This document shows, piece by piece, positions 17,803 to 26,138 of a stretch of DNA of 64,000 nucleotides. The stretch comes from Ruegeria meonggei. Lineage in GTDB: Bacteria; Pseudomonadota; Alphaproteobacteria; Rhodobacterales; Rhodobacteraceae. Within the stretch, counting starts at the first letter, position 1. Every line of letters begins with the position of its first letter. Below the pieces are notes generated by a model. It saw only the letters and a list, made by a program, of their open reading frames with translations. It made no database searches and was not told the DNA's origin. Where the stretch lies: the NCBI RefSeq assembly GCF_900172215.1, contig NZ_FWFP01000004.1:310001-374000 (forward strand), read 5' to 3'. A program made the position numbers and the translations under genes.

Positions 17803-18684
17803 ATGACACAAAAAATCGCTCTTTGGTCCATTCCGATATCCATTGCGGTACTCGCCCTAAAACTGTTGGCTTGGTGGCTGACAGGCTCGGTGGCGTTGTT
17901 GTCGGACGCAATGGAATCTACCGTGAATGTCGTTGCGGCGTTGCTGGCATACTTCGCAGTTCGGGTTGCCAATAAGCCCCCTGATGAAAACCACCCCTTT
18001 GGTCACAAAAAAGCCGAGTACCTTTCCGCTGTCGTCGAGGGCGTACTGATTGTGCTGGCGGCGTTCTTGATCATCAGAGAAGCTGTACTGGCACTCCCAA
18101 ACCCGCATCTTGAGGATGCGCCGCTTCTTGGAATCGTCGTCAATGTCATTGCAACGGGTGTGAATGGCGCATGGGCCTACCTATTGCTCAAAATTGGCAG
18201 GCGCGAGGGTTCGCCTGCATTGGAGGCAAGCTCCCGGCACATTTTCACAGATGTCATGACCTCAGTTGGTGTCATCGCAGGTCTGATACTTGCACTTGTC
18301 ACCGGCTGGCTGATCCTCGATCCGATCCTGGCAATTCTCGTTGCACTGAACATCTTGTGGGAGGGCTGGAAAATTATTCGGTCGTCCGTCGATGGCCTGA
18401 TGGATGTGACACTTTCGGACCATGAGTTGCAGACTGTTTCCAACGCAATCGAAGCAAATCTCGGCGCAGCCTTAGAGTATCACGACCTCAAAGGGCGTAG
18501 ATCCGCAAATGTCATCTTCGTGGAGTTTCACCTTGTTGTGGACGGCACAATGCCAGTCAGCGCAGCGCATGATATATGCAATGACATCGAGGAAGAATTG
18601 GATCGTTTGTATCCGGGTTCAGTCTTTGTCATTCACCTCGAACCTGATGAGGAGTTGAAGGGAGACGGGGTCAGTTCCCACTAA
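17803..18684 (+). CDS. Cation diffusion facilitator (CDF) metal exporter
   Basis: 293 aa from the ATG at 17803. Six predicted membrane helices. The metal site residues appear as SDAMES in TM2 and HIFTDVMTS in TM5, the paired CDF pattern, and NHPFGHKKAEY follows TM2. The cytoplasmic C-terminal domain (from about 205) includes HDLKGRRSANVIFVEFHLVVDG and HDICNDIEEEL. It exports a divalent metal, probably Zn, Fe, Mn or Co, by proton antiport. The next gene downstream codes for a secreted Asp-rich protein that could bind divalent cations outside, a possible functional pair. Confidence 0.92.
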   Translation: MTQKIALWSIPISIAVLALKLLAWWLTGSVALLSDAMESTVNVVAALLAYFAVRVANKPPDENHPFGHKKAEYLSAVVEGVLIVLAAFLIIREAVLALPNPHLEDAPLLGIVVNVIATGVNGAWAYLLLKIGRREGSPALEASSRHIFTDVMTSVGVIAGLILALVTGWLILDPILAILVALNILWEGWKIIRSSVDGLMDVTLSDHELQTVSNAIEANLGAALEYHDLKGRRSANVIFVEFHLVVDGTMPVSAAHDICNDIEEELDRLYPGSVFVIHLEPDEELKGDGVSSH

Positions 18685-18738
18685 ACTTGTCATTTAACTC
18701 TGCAAAAACACTATCGGTTTGGCTGATCTGACTAAGAC

Positions 18739-18787
18739 GTTCGGCTTGAAATTCGTCAGACCTAAGCCCGATGTGGAAAAGCCGAAC
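18739..18787. promoter_or_regulatory. Inverted repeat ahead of the Asp/Arg-rich gene
   Basis: GTTCGGCTT (18739-18747) is perfectly inverted as AAGCCGAAC (18779-18787), spacer 31 nt, between the CDF gene and the Asp-rich gene. It may be an operator or a terminator-like fold. A smaller TCACG-AAG-CGTGA hairpin follows at 18810-18822. Confidence 0.35.
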
Positions 18788-18843
18788 CAGAAGTAACCTG
18801 TCTCCAACGTCACGAAGCGTGATGCTCAAAATTGGAGGCGAAA

Positions 18844-19284
18844 ATGAAAATTCAAAGAAAGCTGGGTCAACTTCTTAGTACAGCGGCGTTGGCTTCGTTG
18901 ATTGCGGCTACGCCTTATGTGCCAGCGTTTGATGCCGACGGTCGCCTGCATTTTGAACCGTCCTATGCCTTTGCCAAGAGCGGCAAGGGGAAAGACGGCG
19001 ATGGTCGCGACGATGATCGGGATGATGATCGTGACGACGACAGAGATGATGACCGCGACGACGACCGAGATGATGATCGTGACGACAATTCGGGATCAGG
19101 AAAAAGTGGTCGCGACGACGATGACGATGACGATGACGATGATGATGATGACTCCAAACGCTCCAACAAAGACAGCGGAAAGAAGGATCGGTCTCAAACA
19201 GGGGCAAGCCGTCGGGTTCAGATTGGGTGGACTCGGCGCCCGTTAACGACCGGTTTGACGAAATTGACTGCGCCGAAGCGATGA
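18844..19284 (+). CDS. Secreted low-complexity Asp/Arg repeat protein
   Basis: 146 aa from the ATG at 18844 with GGAGG 5 nt upstream. The signal peptide is about 1-28 (LSTAALASLIAATPYVPA). The mature protein has six tandem RDDD units (about 55-80), a Gly/Ser/Lys linker, then a run of 13 Asp, then Lys/Ser-rich sequence. There are no EF-hand loops, but such a polyacidic stretch should bind Ca2+ or other cations. The last about 14 residues (from RPLTTGL) are encoded by the start of an interspersed repeat that also occurs at 13930-14062, so the natural C-terminus was probably replaced. The region resembles the tail of the EF-hand protein at 13143-13592. Confidence 0.65.
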   Translation: MKIQRKLGQLLSTAALASLIAATPYVPAFDADGRLHFEPSYAFAKSGKGKDGDGRDDDRDDDRDDDRDDDRDDDRDDDRDDNSGSGKSGRDDDDDDDDDDDDDSKRSNKDSGKKDRSQTGASRRVQIGWTRRPLTTGLTKLTAPKR

Positions 19285-19365
19285 TCGTACTGCATGCGCG
19301 AACAAATGCTGCATCAGCAATAGCCGCGCGAACAAAAGGCGGGTTTGTCCTGCAGGCAGTGAATT
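19249..19365 (+). repeat. Interspersed repeat family A, copy 2
   Basis: Plus-strand counterpart of 13930-14062, sharing CCGGTTTGACGAAAT and GATGCTGCATCAGCA-type blocks in the same order. It overlaps the 3' end of the Asp/Arg-rich gene. Confidence 0.7.
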
Positions 19366-19614
19366 CAGGAGTCCGCCGAATTTGCGCTCGCAGCGAAGGT
19401 CCGCATAGCGGGCTGCAAACGCAGCATCGGGCTGGTGTGCCGAATGTCTCTTATGGGCCGACTGCGATCGGGAACTGAAGCGATCCTGAGCAGATGCTGC
19501 ACTGCCTCCGATGTCCACAACGAGCCCAGAGTAACGGATGCCGCAACATGCATGAATGCCGGCTTTTGGTCACTCAATAGCCAAACACAAAAACTGGTTT
19601 TCAGATCGTAAGGT
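19285..19614. other. Gene-free stretch with repeat families A and B
   Basis: About 330 bp. It continues repeat A and then carries a family B block near 19399-19432 (GGTCCGCATAGCGGGCTGC, then CGCAGCAT), related to 28105-28139 and 51307-51340. No gene is supported. Confidence 0.55.
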
Positions 19615-20592
19615 CTATAGTGATCTATTATGTTCTGTCCCTTCTTCATCTATCCAAAAGGAAAGGGGGTTTGCCTTCACGCCATCCAACATCCTCAACA
19701 CTTCTGCCTTCCATCCCGCTTTGGTCTGTAATGCCAATTGGGACGGTGATCGGTGGTTTGGTTCGAGGATGGCATACTCATATCTGAGCGGTTTCGTGAA
19801 GGGTAAGAAAACCACTTTGCCATTCGAGAAGTTAAGCTCACGCTCAGTCGCAACTGTCAGCGGATCAACGATGCTGCAACACTGTCCTGAACTCACAAAT
19901 GGGATTAATGGCAGAAAGTACTGGCAAGTTACCGTTGGGTTGTATTCAGCGGCAACGTTTTCAAACTCCTGCCGGATTTTTCGTTGAAACGGGTGTGAAG
20001 GATGCAGGCCGCCCATTGGCGTTCCATCCAGATCCGATAAGGTCAAGCTCTGGCGCGATGAAAGCGGATGATCGCGATCAAGGGCACAGAAACAATCTGC
20101 CCGAATTAGCTCGGCGGAATACTGGGGTTTTTTACCGGTTGAATGCTCGAAGTCAGCAAAGCCGAAGTCGATGTTTTGTGATCCCGCAAGCTCCATAATC
20201 TGAGGTGAGCTGCGAGCGGAAAGTGTTATGCGAATTTCGGGGTTTTCGCCAACTGACTGGCTTATGAAACGCGGGAACAAAAAGGCAGATGGACCAGGCA
20301 TCGTTGCAATATTCAAGCTTCCGGCATGCCCTTTGATGAGACCTTCCATGGTGTTGGAGATCGACGCGAGGCGGTCAAGAATGCCTGTCGTTTCTGCCAA
20401 TAGATAATGCGCTTCGGGAACCGGCACCAAACGCCGTCCTTTACGTTCGAACAGCATCAGGCCCAGAGATTTTTCAAGGTTTTTCAACGCAAGACTGATT
20501 GCAGGCTGCGTTCGATTCAGTTTCTTGGCTGTTTGAGAGATGGAGCCGGTCTCCATCACTTCACGAAATACAGTTAGCTGGGTCAGGTTCAT
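19615..20592 (-). CDS. LysR-family regulator, divergent from the TAXI-TRAP operon
   Basis: 325 aa. Winged helix-turn-helix at 1-62 (LTVFREVMETGSISQTAKKLNRTQPAISLALKNLEKSLGLMLFER), then a periplasmic-binding-protein-like effector domain (from about 92, SLNIATMPGPSAFLFPRF). It starts 130 bp from the binding-protein gene on the opposite strand, and that spacer holds a CAAATT-N11-AATTTG element. Local control of the uptake and catabolic operon is therefore likely, with the imported compound or a product as inducer. Confidence 0.9.
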   Translation of the reverse strand: MNLTQLTVFREVMETGSISQTAKKLNRTQPAISLALKNLEKSLGLMLFERKGRRLVPVPEAHYLLAETTGILDRLASISNTMEGLIKGHAGSLNIATMPGPSAFLFPRFISQSVGENPEIRITLSARSSPQIMELAGSQNIDFGFADFEHSTGKKPQYSAELIRADCFCALDRDHPLSSRQSLTLSDLDGTPMGGLHPSHPFQRKIRQEFENVAAEYNPTVTCQYFLPLIPFVSSGQCCSIVDPLTVATERELNFSNGKVVFLPFTKPLRYEYAILEPNHRSPSQLALQTKAGWKAEVLRMLDGVKANPLSFWIDEEGTEHNRSL

Positions 20593-20633
20593 ATGTTTAA
20601 GTATAAGTAAAAGTTTAGTTTAGTGAAATATAA

Positions 20634-20656
20634 CAAATTTGTATTTATGCAATTTG
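20634..20656. promoter_or_regulatory. LysR-type box (T-N11-A)
   Basis: CAAATT at 20634-20639 and AATTTG at 20651-20656 are perfect inverted arms separated by 11 nt, the classical spacing of LysR recognition sites. The element lies in the 130-bp spacer between the regulator and the operon it faces. Confidence 0.55.
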
Positions 20657-20721
20657 TCTCTACGCTTGCAGGATCGAAGTTTGGGAAAACCGAAACCGAA
20701 ATTCCAACAAGGGAGATGACA

Positions 20722-21729
20722 ATGAAAATTGTAAAATGCTTGACTGGTCTAGCATTGGCGGGCGCGCTGGCCGCACCTGCGCTGGCGCAGGATCCGACCT
20801 TTTTCCGTATCGGCACCGGTGGTGCTGGCGGCACCTACTTCCCCATCGGTGGCACCATCGCCAATGGTATCTCAGCGCCTCCGGGCTCACGCCCGTGTGA
20901 AGAAGGTGGCCAGTGCGGTGTTCCGGGGCTGATCGCAATTGCGCAATCCACCACCGCATCGGTCTTTAACAACGCGGCCGTTGAAAACGGTGAGCTTGAG
21001 GCGGGTCTTGCTGCAGCGGACGTCACGCGTTCGATGTATCTGGGAGAAGGAAAATTCGAAGGCAAACCGCATCCCAAGCTGCGCATCGTGGCCAACCTGT
21101 TCCCCGAAGACCTGCACCTTGTTCTGCCGGCCGGGTCGACGATCAACGATCTGAGCGATCTGGAAGGTAAACGCGTTGGTATCGCGCAAGCTGGTTCTGG
21201 CACTCAGGTAGCCGTTTTGCAGATGCTCGATGCCTGGGGTGTCAATCGTGACAACATGGACGAAGCCGAGCTTAACAACAGCCAGAGCGCCGAGCGGCTG
21301 GCCGATGGTCAGCTAGACGCCTATTTCTACGCTGCGGGCTGGCCGGTTGCTGCGATGGTGCAACTATCGTCGACCAAAGGCATGAACCTGCACTCGTTCA
21401 GCGATGAGGATCTGGCCAAAATCAATGAGATCATTCCGGCCTATATCCCTTCGGCCATCCCTGGCGGTGTCTATGAAGGTATTGATGCGGATACGAAGAC
21501 CCCCGCGGTAAGCGCGATGCTGGTTGTATCTTCGGACCTATCCGATGATCTGGTCTATCAGATGACCAAAGCTCTTTGGAATGACAACACTCGCAAGCTG
21601 CTGGATAACGGTCATGCCAAGGGCAAGCAGATCACACCAGATACGGCGTTGGACGGTGTGGTGGCGCTGGGTGTTCCGCTGCATCCGGGCGCCGAGAAGT
21701 TCTACAAAGAAGCCGGGCTTCTTCAGTAA
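20722..21729 (+). CDS. TAXI-family TRAP transporter solute-binding protein
   Basis: 335 aa from the ATG at 20722, 6 nt after AAGGGAG; an ATG two codons earlier overlaps that site. The signal peptide ends at ALAQ (about 19). The mature part opens with FFRIGTGGAGGTYFPIGGTIANGIS, the TAXI hallmark, and contains DLEGKRVGIAQAGSGT and DAYFYAAGWPVAAM. It captures the substrate in the periplasm for the fused permease encoded next. A perfect 24-bp palindrome between the two genes could raise the amount of binding protein relative to permease. Substrate unknown; the following genes point to an amino acid-like compound. Confidence 0.93.
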   Translation: MKIVKCLTGLALAGALAAPALAQDPTFFRIGTGGAGGTYFPIGGTIANGISAPPGSRPCEEGGQCGVPGLIAIAQSTTASVFNNAAVENGELEAGLAAADVTRSMYLGEGKFEGKPHPKLRIVANLFPEDLHLVLPAGSTINDLSDLEGKRVGIAQAGSGTQVAVLQMLDAWGVNRDNMDEAELNNSQSAERLADGQLDAYFYAAGWPVAAMVQLSSTKGMNLHSFSDEDLAKINEIIPAYIPSAIPGGVYEGIDADTKTPAVSAMLVVSSDLSDDLVYQMTKALWNDNTRKLLDNGHAKGKQITPDTALDGVVALGVPLHPGAEKFYKEAGLLQ

Positions 21730-21753
21730 TTCTGTCTCACGAAACTAAAATGT

Positions 21754-21777
21754 CCGGTGCTCAGATCTGAGCACCGG
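21754..21777 (+). terminator. Intra-operon perfect palindrome
   Basis: CCGGTGCTCAGA and TCTGAGCACCGG form a perfect 24-bp palindrome 25 bp after the binding-protein stop. It lacks a T-tract, so it more likely stabilises or attenuates the transcript than ends it. Confidence 0.6.
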
Positions 21778-21809
21778 GTACTCAAAATACGCGCAATCAG
21801 GGGGCCATC

Positions 21810-24023
21810 ATGTCCGAGACACAAAAGCTTGATGACCACGAGCTGACAGCCGAGGAACTGGCTGCAATCGAAGAACAATTCGACGAAGGCGCCGCCGTCC
21901 GGCAGGTAACTCCGACAACTGGAAATGTTCTGCGCGTCGTGGCCCTGATCTTTGCATTCTACGAATTTTTCACAGCCGGGTTTGGCCTGCCTGCCGATCA
22001 CTGGCACATGGGCATTTATCTGGCTCTGCTGTTCATTCTGGTCTACGCGACAATCCCGATTATCGGGGCCAAAAGCCTTTATGCGCTTAAAATAAGTCGG
22101 TTTCGCATAGGCAACATCCCACTATACGACTTGGTCTTCATGGTGCTGGGGATCATCGCAGCGCTGTATGTTGGCGTCGCCTGGCGCGGCATTCCGTTTC
22201 TGGGTATCGAGGAACAGACGTTCCGCATGGGTAACCCCAACACATTTGATGTGGTATTGGGCGTGATCATCATCCTGCTGGTTCTGGACATCGCGCGCCG
22301 CACTTTGGGTTGGGTGTTGCCGCTGATCATCTGCGTCTTTATTTCATACGCACTGCTTGGGCCGTACTTCCCCGGATTGCTGCAACATCCCGGCGTGAAT
22401 TTTAAAACCTTCGTGTCGTCGATGTATTTCCCGCAGGAAGGCATCTACGGCGTCACCCTTTGGGTTGTTTCGACCATCGTGTTCCACTTCGTACTGTTTG
22501 GCGTGATCGCGCAACGCACGGGGTTGGGGCAGCTATTCATCGATAACGCAACTATTTTGGCGGGCCGTTATACCGGCGGTCCGGCAAAAGTGTCGGTGGT
22601 ATCCTCGGCCTTCTTCGGCACGATCTCAGGTTCTTCGGTGGCCAACACCGTATCAACCGGCGCGCTGACAATTCCCAACATGAAGCGCCTTGGATACCCC
22701 GGCCATTTTGCCGGTGGGGTCGAAGCCGCTTCCTCGGCCGGTGGTCAAATCACTCCGCCGATCATGGGGGCCGCTGCCTTTATTATGGCCGAGTTCCTCG
22801 AGGTTCCCTACACCACCATTGTGATTGCTGCGATCTTCCCGGCCCTTCTGCACTATGTTGGCGTCTTTGCCGTGGTGCACCTGATGGCGCGCAAGCTGAA
22901 CCTGAAAGGTCTGACCAAAGAGCAGCTGCCTCAGTTCAAGGCGGTTTGGGCCGAAGGCTGGGCCAACATAGTGCCCCTGATCGGCCTTCTAGTGGTTCTG
23001 TTCACGGGTTACACGCCCTTCATGTCGGCCTTCTGCGGCATATCACTTGCGGTAATCGCGGGCATGTCGCGCTTGAGGCAACCGCCGACATTGATCTACG
23101 CGGCAGCGTTCCTCAGCTTTGTACTGTGGAAGTTCTCAGACGGCGGTTTTGACCTGACCATGACAACAATCCTGTGCGGATTGACGGTGGTCGCAACTAT
23201 GAACCCTCAGAAACGCATCGAAGTGCCCGAGATGCTACAGGCGGTAGAATTGGGTGTGAAATACTCGCTGGCCGTGGGCGCCGCCGCTGCTGCGGTCGGT
23301 ATTGTCGTGGGCGTGATCAACACTACTGGCATCGGGTTCCGCATCGGTTTCATGGTTACGCAAGGCGCAGGCAACCTGGCATCTGATCTGTACAACATGA
23401 TCTCGTTTGGCAGCTTCCAGTTCTTTGCGATGGAAGACTTACAATTGTTCATCTCATTGGTGTTCATCGCTGTCGTCTGTATCCTGATGGGCGCGGGCAT
23501 TCCGACCACCGCGCTGTATATCATGTTGGTGTCAGTGGCGCAGCCTGCGCTGGCGCAACTGGGTGTTCCACCCATCGCCAGTCACCTGTTCGTGCTTTAC
23601 TATGGTGTTGTGTCAGAGATTACGCCACCGGTCTGTACCTCGGCCTACGCCGCTGCGGCGATTGCCAATTCAAACCCTTTCCGAACAGGATTGTCTGCCT
23701 TTACCCTTGGCTTAGGGAAGGTTATCGCGCCCATGGCCTTTGTCTATGCGCCGGTGCTGCTGTTCGTGTCCTCAACCGGGTTTAACCTGTGGGAATTCAC
23801 ATATACCGCGACCAGTTGCATCGCCGGGGTCATTGCCCTGTCGGCGGCTGTGGTAGGGTATTGGTTGAGCCCGCTGAATATCGCATCACGCATTCTAATG
23901 GCCATCGCGGGCATCATCTTTGTAGCCCCATCGTTGACCGCCGACCTGATCGCGCTGGCCGTGGCGTCACCGGTGATCATCACCCAACTGATCGCGCGCA
24001 ACCGCAGTCATACTACGGCCTGA
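21810..24023 (+). CDS. TRAP transporter fused permease (4TM-12TM)
   Basis: 737 aa with GGGGG ahead of the ATG at 21810. The N-terminal about 200 residues match the small DctQ-like subunit. The rest matches the DctM-like large subunit, with the conserved SGSSVANTVSTGALTIPNMKRLGYPGHFAGGVEAASSAGGQITPPIMGAAAFIMAEFL and VSEITPPVCTSAYAAAAIA segments. Such fused permeases pair with TAXI binding proteins and use an ion gradient. It sits in the inner membrane and completes the uptake system. The dehydrogenase gene starts 4 nt after its stop. Confidence 0.94.
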   Translation: MSETQKLDDHELTAEELAAIEEQFDEGAAVRQVTPTTGNVLRVVALIFAFYEFFTAGFGLPADHWHMGIYLALLFILVYATIPIIGAKSLYALKISRFRIGNIPLYDLVFMVLGIIAALYVGVAWRGIPFLGIEEQTFRMGNPNTFDVVLGVIIILLVLDIARRTLGWVLPLIICVFISYALLGPYFPGLLQHPGVNFKTFVSSMYFPQEGIYGVTLWVVSTIVFHFVLFGVIAQRTGLGQLFIDNATILAGRYTGGPAKVSVVSSAFFGTISGSSVANTVSTGALTIPNMKRLGYPGHFAGGVEAASSAGGQITPPIMGAAAFIMAEFLEVPYTTIVIAAIFPALLHYVGVFAVVHLMARKLNLKGLTKEQLPQFKAVWAEGWANIVPLIGLLVVLFTGYTPFMSAFCGISLAVIAGMSRLRQPPTLIYAAAFLSFVLWKFSDGGFDLTMTTILCGLTVVATMNPQKRIEVPEMLQAVELGVKYSLAVGAAAAAVGIVVGVINTTGIGFRIGFMVTQGAGNLASDLYNMISFGSFQFFAMEDLQLFISLVFIAVVCILMGAGIPTTALYIMLVSVAQPALAQLGVPPIASHLFVLYYGVVSEITPPVCTSAYAAAAIANSNPFRTGLSAFTLGLGKVIAPMAFVYAPVLLFVSSTGFNLWEFTYTATSCIAGVIALSAAVVGYWLSPLNIASRILMAIAGIIFVAPSLTADLIALAVASPVIITQLIARNRSHTTA

Positions 24024-24027
24024 AAAG

Positions 24028-25266
24028 ATGACCGAACAAGTCACCATCATCGGCGCAGGGATCGTCGGCATTTGTTGCGCGTTGTCGTTACAGGAACGCG
24101 GCATTCCGGTTCGACTGATCGATCGAGGTAAGCCAGGGCAAGAAACCTCATTCGGGAATGCGGGCGTAGTTTCACCGTGGTCGATCATTCCGCAGGCGAT
24201 GCCAGGCATTTGGAAATCACTGCCACAGATGCTGCTGAACCCCAAAGGCGCGCTTTCGGTCAGAGCCAGTTTCTGGCCGAAAATGATACCCTGGGGGCTG
24301 CGGTTTTTGGGCAACTCCAGCGAGAAGTCGGTGCGCGAAATCTCGGACGCGATGGAGCTTTTGTGCCGCCCGTCTATCGACCTGTATCGTCGTCACCTTC
24401 AAGGCACCGGGCACGAAGACCTTATTACAGACAGCTACTATATTCACGCCTTTCGCAACCGGGAGCAGGCTGATCTGAATGGGCTTGGGTATCTGATCCG
24501 CCAGGAAAAAGGAGGTGACCTGGTGCTTGTCGATGGTGCCGAGTTGCGCCGCCTGGAACCTGCACTGTCAGAAAAATTCAAAGCCGCGATTGTGATCAAA
24601 GGTCAGGCACGCGTAACCTCTCCAGGACGTTTGGGGGCAATCCTGGCGGAAAAAGCGCGCCTGCAAGGGGCCGAGATCGTACAAACCGAAGTCTCCAAGT
24701 TGATCCAGACCCAAGATGGAAGTTGGCAGATTACAACGTCACAGGACACGCTGCACGCCCCCAGGCTTATACTTGCGGCTGGGGTGTGGTCCGCCGACCT
24801 GCTGAAACCGTTTGGGCTGCCAGTGCCCCTTGTTGCCGAGCGCGGCTACCACGTTGAATTCCCGAACCCTTTAGTCCAATTGAGCAACTCGGTCATGGAT
24901 GTGGATGCAAAGGTCGTCGCAAGCTCGATGCTGGGGGGCCTGAGAGTCGCCGGCACGGCCGAATTTGGCAGCGTCGATGCGCCCGCTGATCCGCGCAAGA
25001 AAGAAATCCTGACCGAACAGGCAAAGGCGATGTTGCCAGACCTCGAAACAAGCGAGGCACGATTTTGGATGGGTCGGCGGCCATCATTTCCGGACAGTTT
25101 GCCCGCAATCGGGCCGATCAACGGCTCAGAAGGGCTGTATGCCGCGTTCGGACATTCACATTACGGGCTGATGATGGCCCCGAAAACCGGTGAGCTTGTG
25201 GCGGATCTTGTGTCCGGTCGCAGCCCGAACGTCGATATGGCGCCGTTTTCGTTGGCCAGGTTTTGA
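24028..25266 (+). CDS. FAD-dependent D-amino acid dehydrogenase-like protein
   Basis: 412 aa. The N-terminal dinucleotide fold (VTIIGAGIVGICCALSLQERGIPVRLIDR) is followed by a DadA-type ETSFGNAGVVSPW motif. The FAD-closing C-terminal segment is near 350-400 (WMGRRPSFPDSLPAIGP; FGHSHYGLMMAPKTGELVADLV). DadA enzymes oxidise D-amino acids to 2-oxo acids and ammonia, feeding electrons to the respiratory chain. It directly follows the permease. With the racemase-like and PLP genes downstream it suggests catabolism of an imported amino acid whose stereochemistry matters. Substrate not predicted. Confidence 0.85.
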   Translation: MTEQVTIIGAGIVGICCALSLQERGIPVRLIDRGKPGQETSFGNAGVVSPWSIIPQAMPGIWKSLPQMLLNPKGALSVRASFWPKMIPWGLRFLGNSSEKSVREISDAMELLCRPSIDLYRRHLQGTGHEDLITDSYYIHAFRNREQADLNGLGYLIRQEKGGDLVLVDGAELRRLEPALSEKFKAAIVIKGQARVTSPGRLGAILAEKARLQGAEIVQTEVSKLIQTQDGSWQITTSQDTLHAPRLILAAGVWSADLLKPFGLPVPLVAERGYHVEFPNPLVQLSNSVMDVDAKVVASSMLGGLRVAGTAEFGSVDAPADPRKKEILTEQAKAMLPDLETSEARFWMGRRPSFPDSLPAIGPINGSEGLYAAFGHSHYGLMMAPKTGELVADLVSGRSPNVDMAPFSLARF

Positions 25267-25294
25267 ACACTCAAGTTAGAAGGGTCTGATAACA

Positions 25295-26038
25295 ATGCCA
25301 ATTTACCAAGGCGGTCAGAATATATGCGGCGCGTCGATCGGTGTTCTGTGCCTTGAAAGCTATTTTCCGAAGCCGCCGGGCCATATCAAAAACCCATCCA
25401 GCCTGCCATTTCCAGTCCTGTATGAGATGATCGACGGCGTGACCGTCCCGACCTTGCTGAACAACCCTACGCCCGAATTACTGACCCCCTTCATTGAAGG
25501 CGCCAAACGGCTTGAGGCTGAAGGCGTCCGTGCAATCACCGGCAGCTGTGGCTTCCTCGCCCTGTTTCAAAGGGAACTGGCAGCAGCGGTTTCCGTTCCT
25601 GTTTTTGCGTCCAGCCTGATCCAGGTGCCGCTGGCCTATCACATGACCGGGGCCAGTGCGCCAGTGGGTGTGCTGACTGCGGATGCATCGGCACTGACGC
25701 CCCAGCATTTTGAAGGTGTCGGTGCAGCCGGTGTTCCTGTGGCAGTGAAGGGCTTGGAAGGTACATCAGAATTCGCCGAGGTGATCTTGCGGAACGCACG
25801 AACGAGGATGGATACTGATCTGATCGAGGCCGAGGTCTTGGATGCCGCTCGCAGCCTGATGCTTGAAGCTCCGGATATTCGGTCATTGGTATTGGAGTGT
25901 ACAGATCTGCCGCCATATGCCGCGTGCCTTCAGGAAGAACTGCAGCTTCCCGTTTTTGACCTTACAACACTGGCGCATATGGCGCATTCTGTGGCGGCCC
26001 GAGTACAATACTCTGGAATGATGCCGTGGCAGCGCTGA
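25295..26038 (+). CDS. Asp/Glu/hydantoin racemase superfamily protein
   Basis: 247 aa. The two catalytic-type cysteines are visible: Cys85 in ITGSCGFLALFQRELA and Cys202 in SLVLECTDLPPYA, the pair used for cofactor-independent two-base racemisation. The fold pattern (VPVFASSLIQVPLAY) fits the aspartate/glutamate racemase family. It lies between the DadA-like gene and the TauE gene and could interconvert enantiomers so that both D- and L-forms enter the pathway. Substrate is inferred from context only. Confidence 0.8.
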   Translation: MPIYQGGQNICGASIGVLCLESYFPKPPGHIKNPSSLPFPVLYEMIDGVTVPTLLNNPTPELLTPFIEGAKRLEAEGVRAITGSCGFLALFQRELAAAVSVPVFASSLIQVPLAYHMTGASAPVGVLTADASALTPQHFEGVGAAGVPVAVKGLEGTSEFAEVILRNARTRMDTDLIEAEVLDAARSLMLEAPDIRSLVLECTDLPPYAACLQEELQLPVFDLTTLAHMAHSVAARVQYSGMMPWQR

Positions 26039-26138
26039 CCGCGCCGTGCCTTAGGTGGGTTGGAATTGAAGTAGACCTCAGCTGGCCAATCAAGGTACCT
26101 GTGGCCCTGCAACAATCCCCCGATCCATAGGAGTTTGA

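Noticed and set aside
19010-19160. Tandem DNA repeat that could be mistaken for a CRISPR or satellite
   Set aside because: It is the coding sequence of RDDD and poly-Asp repeats in one frame after a signal peptide; there are no spacers.
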